Positions 25,968 through 32,970 of a DNA stretch of 33,886 nt are shown piece by piece. Below the pieces are notes generated by a model. The model was not told the DNA's origin. It saw only the letters and a program-made list of their open reading frames with translations, and did not search any database. The translations under genes were made by a program, and so were the position numbers. The stretch covers positions 25,710-59,595 of the forward strand of contig CACZCM010000011.1 of assembly GCA_902779615.1 (NCBI GenBank). The letters are read 5' to 3'. The stretch comes from an uncultured Ruminococcus sp. (GTDB lineage: Bacteria > Bacillota > Clostridia > Oscillospirales > Acutalibacteraceae). Position 1 is the stretch's first letter. Each line of letters starts with the position of its first letter.

Positions 25968-27164
25968 TTATCTCAAAAAACCAAGCGGCAGATATTTCTT
26001 CACAAAGTCGCTGCTCATCGCCTTGGCTCTGGCTTCTGCATAACTGCCGGGCAGGCGTTCGAGCGTTTTTGCAAATTCCTCGTCTATTGTATATAGATTT
26101 TTGTCGATCGAATCCGGCGGCTGCTTATCGTTCTCGATCCCCTCAAGCGCCGCATATATCAGCAATCCATACGCTACATAAGGGTTGATCGTCGGATCGG
26201 GCGACCTGAGTTCCATTCGCTTCAGCTCACCCTTCGCCGCAGGTATCCTGACAAGCTGCGAACGGTTCTGGTGCGACCATGTAATGTACTTCGGCGCTTT
26301 GTCCTCTCCAAGCCGTTCATACGACTCGTCACACGGATTCAAAACTGCGGTGATCTCCGCAATTCTGTCGAGTATTCCCGCAAGCATTTGTTTTGAATAG
26401 TCTTTTCCGTCCTCCGACTTGACCGAAATATTTATATGCAGTCCGCTGCCGCTTTTTCCCTTTATCGGCTTCGGTGAAAAATCCGCATACAAACCGTTCA
26501 TATCACAAACCGAACCCACCACCGACTTAAACGTAACAGCGTTATCTGCCGATGCGATCGGGTCGCTGTATTTGAAGTCGATCTCGTTCTGACCGGGTCC
26601 CATTTCATGATGAGATGTTTCGGGCATTATATTCATATTCATAAGTGTGAAGCAGATCTCCCTGCGGATATCCTCGCCTTTGTCCTGCGGCGCAATGTCC
26701 ATATAGCCTGCGTTGTCGAACGGGATCTTTGTAGGCTGACCGACCTCATCACATTTAAACAGATAAAACTCAAACTCTGCGCCGAAATTAAAAGCGATCC
26801 CCTTCTCTCGTGCGCACTTCACTGCATTTTCCAAATATTTACGGCTGTCAAGCTCGAAAGGCGTCCCGTCCGGCTTCACGATATTGCAAAACATACGCAC
26901 AACTCTGCCCTCGGAAGGACGCCAAGGCAGTATCTCGATAGTTTCGGGGATAGGCTTTAAGAAAAGATCGGAGCTGACCTCATCTCCAAAGCCTTTGATA
27001 CTTGACGCATCAAAAGCGATCCCGTCCTCAAATGCTCTTTTCATTTCGGAGGGCATAATTGAAATATTTTTTTGTTTTCCTGCAATATCAACAAAAGCGA
27101 GCCTAATAAATCCAACGTCTTCATCTTTGTTGAATTTCATGATCTCATCATATGACCTATACAT
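25968..27164 (-). CDS. glnA: glutamine synthetase, type I, short form
   Basis: Makes glutamine from glutamate, ammonia and ATP. Type I signatures are present: VGFIRLAFVDIAGK (N-terminal), the metal and glutamate sites GAEFEFYLF, HHEMGPGQNE and GLHINIS, the ATP-site NRSQLVRIP and the C-terminal RSPDPTINPY. At 398 aa it is shorter than the usual 440-470 of GSI; the loss appears spread over loops in the C-terminal half. NLYTIDEE aligns with the E. coli adenylylation-site region (NLYDLPPEE), but no adenylyltransferase gene is seen here. The ATG has AAAGGAG 9 nt upstream and a leader of about 300 nt. First gene of the nitrogen cluster. Confidence 0.95.
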   Translation of the reverse strand: MYRSYDEIMKFNKDEDVGFIRLAFVDIAGKQKNISIMPSEMKRAFEDGIAFDASSIKGFGDEVSSDLFLKPIPETIEILPWRPSEGRVVRMFCNIVKPDGTPFELDSRKYLENAVKCAREKGIAFNFGAEFEFYLFKCDEVGQPTKIPFDNAGYMDIAPQDKGEDIRREICFTLMNMNIMPETSHHEMGPGQNEIDFKYSDPIASADNAVTFKSVVGSVCDMNGLYADFSPKPIKGKSGSGLHINISVKSEDGKDYSKQMLAGILDRIAEITAVLNPCDESYERLGEDKAPKYITWSHQNRSQLVRIPAAKGELKRMELRSPDPTINPYVAYGLLIYAALEGIENDKQPPDSIDKNLYTIDEEFAKTLERLPGSYAEARAKAMSSDFVKKYLPLGFLR

Positions 27165-27470
27165 TTTTTGCTGCTCCTTTCCGGTGCTTCATATACGCTG
27201 CCGCTCTGACAAACAGCCATTGATTCTATCCTCACAGAACCGTACATTTTTCCGTATTTGTTCGAATTTCTTCAAGATGCAAACAGCATTAAGCCGGCAT
27301 CTTTTTACATATTTGTCAAGTATTTGCGATTATTTATCATTTTTATATGCAATGTTAATAACACTAATTAATTATTATTTTTGTTAGTATGCTGTTTTTA
27401 AATTAAAATAGCGTTCACCGAAAAGAGGGTATACCCCTCAGTTCAATGAACGCCCTTGCTCATTTCTCAA
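27165..27470 (-). promoter_or_regulatory. long glnA 5' leader with attenuator-like hairpins
   Basis: Read on the minus strand from the predicted start near 27471. A GAGGG-CCCTC hairpin (27425-27439) is followed by four Us and is enclosed by a longer GCGTTCA/TGAACGC stem (27411-27453). Downstream are AAGATGC/GCATCTT (27274-27303) and a GGTTCT/AGAATC stem near 27224-27243. The first is terminator-like. I could not identify the paired hexaloop ANTAR motif with confidence. Confidence 0.5.
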
Positions 27471-27477
27471 TGTATAT

Positions 27478-27506
27478 ATTTTATAGAATTACGACCGATT
27501 TGTCAA
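27478..27506 (-). promoter_or_regulatory. sigma-A promoter of glnA
   Basis: Consensus TTGACA (27506-27501) and TAAAAT (27483-27478) on the minus strand with a 17-nt spacer. The next best candidate, a TTGACA near 27320, lacks a -10 box. This placement implies a leader of about 300 nt. Confidence 0.8.
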
Positions 27507-27647
27507 GATATCATTTGCTGAAATAGCGACGTTAAGACGACTGTTTTTTGTCATATTAGCTATATTTCAAATTCTCATTTTGCAGGATTTGATTTTTGAT
27601 TATTCATTTTTGTCGTTTGAGGCAGTATTTAAGCCTCAAGATCCCCT

Positions 27648-27681
27648 AAAAAAAGCACACAGCCGTATCTCGACCGTGTGC
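27648..27681 (-). terminator. intrinsic terminator of rluB
   Basis: On the minus strand GCACAC (27681-27676 read as complement) pairs with GTGTGC (27660-27655) and is followed by seven Ts (27654-27648), about 14 nt after the rluB stop. A second stem, TTGAGGC/GCCTCAA (27617-27639), follows. The stretch 27540-27617 is A/T-rich and holds nothing I recognise. Confidence 0.9.
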
Positions 27682-27694
27682 GGTTATGCAAAAA

Positions 27695-28450
27695 TTATTT
27701 GTAATTCTCGGTGATGACAGTGGTGTTTGGCTGAGCCGTCAGTCGGCGCACCTCATCTCGTGTAAGCTCTCTCCACTTCCCCTGAGGAAGCATTCCCAAC
27801 TTGACCTGTCCTATCATCGTCCTTTTCAGCCTTGCGACTTCAAGACCCAGCTTTGCGCACATCTTGCGTATCTGACGATTTCTGCCTTCACGCAAAATGA
27901 TCTCAAGCACCACTCTTCCCTCGTCGCGTTTGATAACATGAACCTCGCAGGGCTTGGTTCGTCTGCCGTCGATCACAATACCATCGCACATCTGCTGCAC
28001 CTGTTCCTTTGTGATATCCGGGCGTACCGTAACTCTGTAGACCTTCGCTACGTGCTCCGACGGGTGCGTTACCTTGTTGGCAAAATCGCCGTCGTTCGTC
28101 ATCAGCAGCAAACCCTCGCTTTCACGATCCAGTCTGCCCACAGGGTAAACTCTCGCGGGAACGTCCCGAACAAGTTCCGCTACACAGTGCCGCCCTTTTT
28201 CATCGTCCATAGTTGTGACAAAGCCCCTCGGCTTATGCAGCATTATGTAGTAGTACTTATTTTTTGCCGCAGCGCTTACGCGTCTGCCCTTGACCGTGAT
28301 CTTATCTTTTTTGGGATCGACCTTGTCGCCAAGCTGCGCAGTTTTACCGTTGACCTTCACGCTGCCCTGAACGATCAGCTCCTCCGCTTTTCGTCTTGAA
28401 GCAACGCCGCACTGCGCAAGTACCTTCTGAAGCCTGATTTTATCTTCCAC
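27695..28450 (-). CDS. rluB: RsuA/RluB-family rRNA pseudouridine synthase
   Basis: Isomerises a uridine in rRNA. The 251-residue protein has an N-terminal S4 RNA-binding domain (RLQKVLAQCGVASRRKAEELI, about 6-55) and the catalytic domain with D108 in VGRLDRESEGLLL, the RsuA/RluB/RluE/RluF signature. GRNRQIRKM and the final RRL-rich tail fit RluB. Firmicutes usually carry rluB downstream of the scpAB region as here; the exact target base is not provable from sequence. It ends the cluster at a strong terminator. Confidence 0.9.
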   Translation of the reverse strand: MEDKIRLQKVLAQCGVASRRKAEELIVQGSVKVNGKTAQLGDKVDPKKDKITVKGRRVSAAAKNKYYYIMLHKPRGFVTTMDDEKGRHCVAELVRDVPARVYPVGRLDRESEGLLLMTNDGDFANKVTHPSEHVAKVYRVTVRPDITKEQVQQMCDGIVIDGRRTKPCEVHVIKRDEGRVVLEIILREGRNRQIRKMCAKLGLEVARLKRTMIGQVKLGMLPQGKWRELTRDEVRRLTAQPNTTVITENYK

Positions 28451-28501
28451 TTTTCTTTCCTCCGAAGCATTTTCAGATCAAATACGCCATACGTCCCAAG
28501 G

Positions 28502-28560
28502 GTCATAAAGCCATTATGACAGACCAATGCGCCAAGCTGCCGGCTTGTGGCTCAGCAGCC
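28502..28560 (-). other. three consecutive small hairpins between dacF and rluB
   Basis: In the 112-nt gap lie GTCATAA-AGCCA-TTATGAC (28502-28520), CAAGC/GCTTG (28533-28547) and GGCT-CAGC-AGCC (28549-28560). None has a U-tract in the gene direction, so they are not ordinary terminators. They may be a processing or mRNA-stability element. Confidence 0.45.
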
Positions 28561-28562
28561 GA

Positions 28563-29705
28563 TCATCTGAAAAAGCTGATTATATTTTCAATAAAAGATG
28601 TTTCACGTTCCGACAATTCGACATCGGAAGCCGCTGAAATATCTGTCTTTCCTGCGTATACGCCGCCTGTATAATATTTCAGTACACCGATCTGCTGACC
28701 GTTTTTCACAGGCGCATATAAAAACGGCGGTATCTCATACTTTACCTGGACGTCCCCGGAGCCTTGACACACAAGCGGCGGCTCGCCCACATTTGCCGTT
28801 ACACTCTCGCTTTCACCGCCGACAACGCTTATTTCGACAGCCGCACTCCCGGCATTTGCCTGTGACATATTCATTTTATCGAATCCGTAATCAAAAAGCT
28901 CTGCATGATCGTTCCAGTCGTTCGGATCGTTGAGCGTCACGCAAATAAGCCTTACGCCGTCCTTTTCGGCGCAGGACACGAGAGTTCTCCCCGCCTTATC
29001 GGTGTAACCCGTTTTTCCTCCGACACAATATTCATATCGGCTGAGAAGTTTGTTTTCATTGTAATATGTCTGCGATTTACCCTGAGGTTCAACGAAATCG
29101 ACCGTCACACTGCTGCCGGATACGATCTGCCTGAACGCATCGTTTTCCATACAGTGCGCCATCAGTCGGGCAAGATCGAACGCAGTGGTAAAGTGACCGT
29201 CTGCGTCAAGACCGGAAGGCGTCACAAAATGAGTATCAAAAAGCCCCAGGCTGCCCGCCTTCTCGTTCATCATGTCGGCAAAGCCCTCGCTGTTTCCGCC
29301 GAGCGTTTTTGCGATAGCGTTGGCGGCATCGTTGCCGGAAACCATCATCATTCCTCCGACCAGATCGCTAAGCCGCACGATCTCTCCGCTGTTCAGATAC
29401 ATTGACGAGCCTTCGGCGTACATATCCTCGGTGATCTCGATCTGCATATCATCAGCCGCCTGTATCGCTTCAATTCCCAATATCGCAGTCATGATCTTTG
29501 TCGTGCTTGCAGGCGGAAGGCGGACATTCTCGTTTTTTGCGGCCACCACCTGCGCGTTATTGGCGCAGTAAAGGCAATAGGCATATGCGCTCGCTGCGTT
29601 CTCCTCGTTCTCATCTGAATTTACCGCAAGAGTCAATGCAGCAGCCAAAACGCACCCCGCCGCAGCGCCTGCAATTATTTTCAGAAACACTCTTGTCTTA
29701 CTCAT
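28563..29705 (-). CDS. dacF: D-alanyl-D-alanine carboxypeptidase (S11, DacF type)
   Basis: Exported penicillin-binding protein that trims the terminal D-Ala of peptidoglycan. Signal sequence at 1-27, then the catalytic motifs S67-x-x-K70 (PASTTKIMTA), S123-G-N and K231-T-G (VGGKTGYTDKAGR). The C-terminal domain is a PBP5-associated beta domain and ends in an amphipathic ETSFIENIISFFR that may tether it to the membrane. Length is 380 aa. The start is the ATG at 29705, 8 nt after AAAGGAG. Frames further upstream run through the structured repeat and are rejected. In firmicutes dacF/dacB genes near spore genes often act in spore cortex or sporulation; that is inference here. Confidence 0.93.
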   Translation of the reverse strand: MSKTRVFLKIIAGAAAGCVLAAALTLAVNSDENEENAASAYAYCLYCANNAQVVAAKNENVRLPPASTTKIMTAILGIEAIQAADDMQIEITEDMYAEGSSMYLNSGEIVRLSDLVGGMMMVSGNDAANAIAKTLGGNSEGFADMMNEKAGSLGLFDTHFVTPSGLDADGHFTTAFDLARLMAHCMENDAFRQIVSGSSVTVDFVEPQGKSQTYYNENKLLSRYEYCVGGKTGYTDKAGRTLVSCAEKDGVRLICVTLNDPNDWNDHAELFDYGFDKMNMSQANAGSAAVEISVVGGESESVTANVGEPPLVCQGSGDVQVKYEIPPFLYAPVKNGQQIGVLKYYTGGVYAGKTDISAASDVELSERETSFIENIISFFR

Positions 29706-29728
29706 TGTGACCGCTCCTTTGAATCCAT

Positions 29729-29980
29729 ATATAACCGCACAGGGAATTCCCCCCGCCTTTAAGGCGAGTTCCATTCTGCGTTCAGCAAGAGTTATAGTCA
29801 ACGACATTAAAAATACCCCTTTTACTGATTCTTGACTGATTGCGGGGGTCTTTCCGGTCGCCCCCTGCACCCCTTCGGAATACTCTCTAAGAAAAATTAT
29901 CTATGTCGCTTACTATAAATACACTGCCGAACGAACAAACCTGCGGCTTGTTTCTGCTTGTAGAAAGCAGAGCTTTTTAA
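29729..29980 (+). ncRNA. structured repeat element with long insert (R3)
   Basis: On the plus strand, opposite to dacF, it starts ATATAACCGCA and ends CAGAGCTTTTTAA like the copies at 30602-30879. It keeps the CGCCTTTAAGGCG hairpin, a CGTTC/GAACG stem (29779-29783 with 29929-29933) and the final hairpin CTGCTT-GTAGA-AAGCAG. About 138 nt are inserted in the loop of the second stem, including a GGGGG/CCCCC hairpin near 29840. No coding frame is supported in the insert. Confidence 0.6.
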
Positions 29981-30012
29981 CAATATATGAATACGGGCGG
30001 CGGTTCATGCTA

Positions 30013-30084
30013 AATAACAAGCAGGATATGTGAATACTGTTTAACGATCGTTATTATTCAGACTCAAAATTCCCGCTTGTTTAT
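30013..30084. repeat. concentric nested inverted repeats
   Basis: Three inverted repeats share nearly one centre: AACAAGC/GCTTGTT (30016-30022, 30075-30081), TGAATA/TATTCA (30031-30036, 30055-30060) and AACGATCGTT (30043-30052). Together they can fold into a 70-nt cruciform or hairpin just downstream of gerW. It may end the gerW transcript, though the U-tract is poor. Confidence 0.55.
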
Positions 30085-30115
30085 CGATCTCCCCCTGATT
30101 CAAGGCACTATTATT

Positions 30116-30586
30116 TCAGAATACCTCGCCGTCAATATCGGCTGCTTCCTCGTCCTTATCCAAAGTCGGCTTCCTGCGGGTCGGCTTAGCCTCGGGGATC
30201 TCGTCGTCCTTTTTCTTTGCCTTGGTCTTCTTAAAAAGTTCGCCGACTTTATCCGTAATATCGGGGATCATGGATATAACTCTGTCCACTGCGCCGTCAA
30301 ATTCCATATTAAGCATTTTTACATTGCCATTATTCACAACCAGAAACGCCACCGGCTGGATCGAAACGCCTGCGCCGCTGCCGCCCGCAAAATTATCCTT
30401 TGAGTTGCCGTTTTTATTCGGCAGATCGGAGCCGCCCGACGCAAATCCATAGCTCACCTTCGACACGGGGATTATGACCGTGCCGTCCGGACATATGACC
30501 GGTTCGCCGATGATGGTATTAACGTCCACCATCTGGCGAATTTTCTCCATAGTAGTATCCATCATATTTTCAAGATGATTTGCCAT
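30116..30586 (-). CDS. gerW: GerW-family sporulation protein (YtfJ)
   Basis: A 156-residue protein of the YtfJ/GerW family, needed in Bacillus for normal spore germination. The conserved core is visible: MMDTTMEKIRQMVDVNTIIG, VIIPVSKVSYGFASGGSD, a Gly-Ala-rich GGSGAGVSIQPVAFLV and a charged, Lys-rich tail. The start is the ATG at 30586, with GTGAGGTTGA about 10 nt upstream; a GTG at 30601 lies in that site and is rejected. It follows DUF2953, the same neighbour (ytfI) as in Bacillus, but two copies of the structured repeat separate them. Confidence 0.92.
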   Translation of the reverse strand: MANHLENMMDTTMEKIRQMVDVNTIIGEPVICPDGTVIIPVSKVSYGFASGGSDLPNKNGNSKDNFAGGSGAGVSIQPVAFLVVNNGNVKMLNMEFDGAVDRVISMIPDITDKVGELFKKTKAKKKDDEIPEAKPTRRKPTLDKDEEAADIDGEVF

Positions 30587-30601
30587 TATTATCAACCTCA
30601 C

Positions 30602-30732
30602 TTAAAAGCTCTGCTTTCAACAAGCAAAGACATGCCTTCAGCGTGTACGTTCGGCAGGAATCTATACCCTGCTTAACGTAAGATGGACCCGCCGTCTGTA
30701 TGAGGCGGATGACATCTCCTCTGCTGTTATAT
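30602..30732 (-). ncRNA. structured repeat element, full copy (R1)
   Basis: A 131-nt minus-strand element. Stems: CCGCC/GGCGG in the first hairpin; ACGTT/AACGT with inner GCAGG/CCTGC (30647-30679); and a final CTTTGCTT/AAGCAGAG hairpin. The final hairpin contains a U-G wobble on the minus strand that would be an A-C mismatch on the plus strand, so the RNA is probably minus-strand. The 3' end runs straight into GTGAGG, the gerW ribosome binding site. Confidence 0.65.
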
Positions 30733-30750
30733 TCGGAATGCAATATATTC

Positions 30751-30879
30751 TTAAAAGCTCTGCTTTCTACAAGCAGAGATAAGTCGTAGGCTTGCACGTT
30801 CAGTAGGGGATCTTAACCCCTGAACGTTAGGTGAAACCCGCCGCCTTAAAGGCGTGGGACATCTCCTCTGCGGTTATAT
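30751..30879 (-). ncRNA. structured repeat element, full copy (R2)
   Basis: A 129-nt direct neighbour of R1, separated by 18 nt. Stems: CGCCTTTAAGGCG; ACGTTCA/TGAACGT enclosing GGGG/CCCC (30796-30827); CTCTGCTT-TCTAC-AAGCAGAG (30758-30778). The inner second stem differs in sequence from R1 but pairs equally well. It starts about 31 nt after the DUF2953 stop. Family guess: HEARO/IscB omega-RNA or IS200/IS605 end; not verified. Confidence 0.65.
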
Positions 30880-30910
30880 CAAAGCTGCCGTGCCTATTTG
30901 AACCTTACAC

Positions 30911-31684
30911 TCAGAGTTCGCCCCGCAGCTTGTATTTTACAAAACCAACTAATGCCTTCACTGCCCCGATCACCGCCGCCCATGGGATCAACGATACCTC
31001 TGCGGCAATATCGGCTTCCATTTCCGTTTTATTGAAATCGGGGCGAATATTTATATTATAATCATCATATTTGACTACATTGAGTATTACGGCAAGCGCA
31101 GGATATATCCCGGCGCACAGTTTACCGTAGTTCACCGCCGTATCGGCGGCGTTATCGGAAGCCGCAGCGATATCAATATTCAGCGTTCGTATACGCAGCG
31201 ACTGAAATATAGGCTTCAGCAGACCGCTCACAAGCTCCGCTATACGCTTGAACGCTGTTATTATAGCTTCCAGCCGACCTTTTTTCCAAAATCCCTTCAG
31301 CCATTTAAGAATTGGATTTGTTTTTTTGGGTTTTTTGGGCTTTTTTCGCTTTTGAGTTCCGGGCGGCTTTCCTCGTTTCCGCGTACCGTCAGCAGCCTTT
31401 GCCCGGCTTTTCAGCAGTGTATTTCTCTCTGCCGGGCCTTTGTTTTGTGACTGTTCGTCAGGCTTTTTTTTGCCAAAACGCCTCGGCTTTTCGGACTTCT
31501 TTTTCTGCTGCGCTGCCTTTTGTTCTTCATTGATAGGAATATTTATTTTCAGAAATAAGTATCTGATTTGCAAATATATATCATCAGTATAATGTACAAA
31601 CAATCTTGTCGGCACAGCCAGCGCAGCCGCTATTATTATCAGCACCGCAAGCAGAGTCCACAGTATTATTTTTAAAACTATCAA
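30911..31684 (-). CDS. DUF2953 protein (YtfI-like)
   Basis: A 257-residue protein with an N-terminal membrane segment (about 5-25), a very basic, Lys/Pro-rich middle (about 56-125) and a C-terminal DUF2953 region (LCAGIYPALAVILNVVKYDDYNINIRPDF). Its place between scpB and gerW matches the ytfI-ytfJ pairing of Bacillus. The start is a TTG at 31684 preceded by AAGGGTGAG; no ATG precedes the membrane segment. Function unknown, presumably membrane-associated and linked to sporulation. Confidence 0.85.
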   Translation of the reverse strand: MIVLKIILWTLLAVLIIIAAALAVPTRLFVHYTDDIYLQIRYLFLKINIPINEEQKAAQQKKKSEKPRRFGKKKPDEQSQNKGPAERNTLLKSRAKAADGTRKRGKPPGTQKRKKPKKPKKTNPILKWLKGFWKKGRLEAIITAFKRIAELVSGLLKPIFQSLRIRTLNIDIAAASDNAADTAVNYGKLCAGIYPALAVILNVVKYDDYNINIRPDFNKTEMEADIAAEVSLIPWAAVIGAVKALVGFVKYKLRGEL

Positions 31685-31704
31685 TACCGCTCACCCTTTG
31701 ATAA

Positions 31705-32241
31705 TTACTGCTCCCGGCCGCCGTCGCCGGAGTCCTTTTTCTGCTCGATAGGCGGCAGCCCTTCCAGATCCTCGATGCCAAAGCATCTCAAAAAATGCTC
31801 GGTAGTACCGTAGACCAGCGGACGCCCTGGCAGTTCCAATCTGCCTTTCTCCTCAACAAGCCCCTTCTGACACAGGCTCGTCATAACTCCGGAGCAGTCA
31901 ACTCCTCTTATCTGCTCAACGAAAGCTTTCGTTACCGGCTGATTGTACGCCACCACAGCCAACACCTCCATCGCTGCCTGCGACAAAGGGGTATTTTTCT
32001 TCATATCCATGACCCTGCGGACGTACTGTCCATACATTTTGTCGGAGCACATCTGCAGACTCTTGTTAAGGCGAATGATCTTTACGCCGTGACCCTTATA
32101 TTTTTCAATAAGCTCATCGGCAGCGTCGCGAACCGAAGCGGTATCCAGCTCCAGCGCTGCCGCAATTCTCTCGACCTCCACCGGCGTACCGCTTGCAAAC
32201 AGTATTGCCTCGATCGCCGCAGCTGTTTCTTCTTTAGTCAT
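31705..32241 (-). CDS. scpB: chromosome segregation protein ScpB
   Basis: Partner of ScpA and SMC in the bacterial condensin that compacts and segregates chromosomes. It is a 178-residue protein with tandem winged-helix domains; family segments AIEAILFASGTPV, LSQAAMEVLAVVAYNQPVTK and LVEEKGRLELPGRPLVYGTT are clear. The ATG at 32241 lies 9 nt after GGAGG and overlaps the scpA stop by 8 nt; a TTG at 32265 would sit in front of that ribosome binding site and is rejected. The Lys/Asp/Glu-rich tail is variable in the family. Confidence 0.96.
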   Translation of the reverse strand: MTKEETAAAIEAILFASGTPVEVERIAAALELDTASVRDAADELIEKYKGHGVKIIRLNKSLQMCSDKMYGQYVRRVMDMKKNTPLSQAAMEVLAVVAYNQPVTKAFVEQIRGVDCSGVMTSLCQKGLVEEKGRLELPGRPLVYGTTEHFLRCFGIEDLEGLPPIEQKKDSGDGGREQ

Positions 32242-32956
32242 TTTGCGGCTCCTCCTTTTTGACAAGCTTCACCACTGCGTCATCACCGTCGCCCTCGACC
32301 CTGATACGTTTTCCCTTTACAAGTTCAAGTATCGCCAAAAAAGTTGCGACTAATTCAGGCTTGTCCTCACATTCGTAAAAAAGCCTGCTGTAGGTCGACG
32401 TACCGCTGCGGCGCAGTGTTCTCAGAACTCTGACAATCCTTGAACCAACGGGAACGATCCGCCTTGCAACGATTCCCCGAAAGGACTCCGCAGACGGCGG
32501 CAGCTTACGCTTTCCCCGCCCGGCCGCTCTGAGATAAGCCTGAGCAAGCACAATGGCGTTGTGGGTTCGGGTATATGTCATGTCGTAATCCACCTTTGAG
32601 GGTTCGCGGCAAAAATTATCGAAGGACACCAGCCCCGCCATCACAGCGGCAATACGCTTGCACTCACGATATTCAAGAAGCTGACCCGTCAGCTCCTTTT
32701 TCATCTCCTCCACTTCCTCTTCATGCTTTGGCAGCAGCATGGTTGACTTGATATACACAAGCCGCGACGCCATTTCGAGGAATTCCGAGGCTATCTCCAT
32801 TTGCTCTTCCTGCATTTCTTTTATTTTTTCGGTATACTGTTCCAGCAAAAGGGATATTTCTATATCATATATATTAAGTTTGTTCTTTGCTATCAATGTC
32901 AGCAGCAGATCCAGCGGCCCTTCAAAAACGGGCAGCGAATAAGTTATCTGTTCCAC
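32234..32956 (-). CDS. scpA: segregation and condensation protein ScpA
   Basis: Kleisin that bridges the SMC heads and binds ScpB. N-terminal YSLPVFEGPLDLLLTLI and the ASRLVYIKSTMLLP segment identify it, and the C-terminal winged-helix end is present. Length is 240 aa from GTG 32956, which gives the typical MEQITY start and has GGGTG 7 nt upstream. A TTG at 32974 that overlaps the M50 stop as TTGA would add six residues; both starts are possible. It is coupled to scpB by overlap. Confidence 0.95.
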   Translation of the reverse strand: MEQITYSLPVFEGPLDLLLTLIAKNKLNIYDIEISLLLEQYTEKIKEMQEEQMEIASEFLEMASRLVYIKSTMLLPKHEEEVEEMKKELTGQLLEYRECKRIAAVMAGLVSFDNFCREPSKVDYDMTYTRTHNAIVLAQAYLRAAGRGKRKLPPSAESFRGIVARRIVPVGSRIVRVLRTLRRSGTSTYSRLFYECEDKPELVATFLAILELVKGKRIRVEGDGDDAVVKLVKKEEPQND

Positions 32957-32970
32957 AGCCTGACACCCGA

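Noticed and set aside
27165-27470. Paired hexaloop ANTAR target in the glnA leader
   Set aside because: Candidate loops (UGAGAA, UGAGGA) have G at position 4 but U instead of A at position 1 and are far apart, so I do not call them.
29706-29870. N-terminal extension of dacF
   Set aside because: The extension is read through the structured repeat; the ATG at 29705 has a proper AAAGGAG and a signal peptide directly after it.
30570-30797. 75-codon minus-strand frame upstream of gerW
   Set aside because: It runs through both structured repeats, and no family is recognisable.
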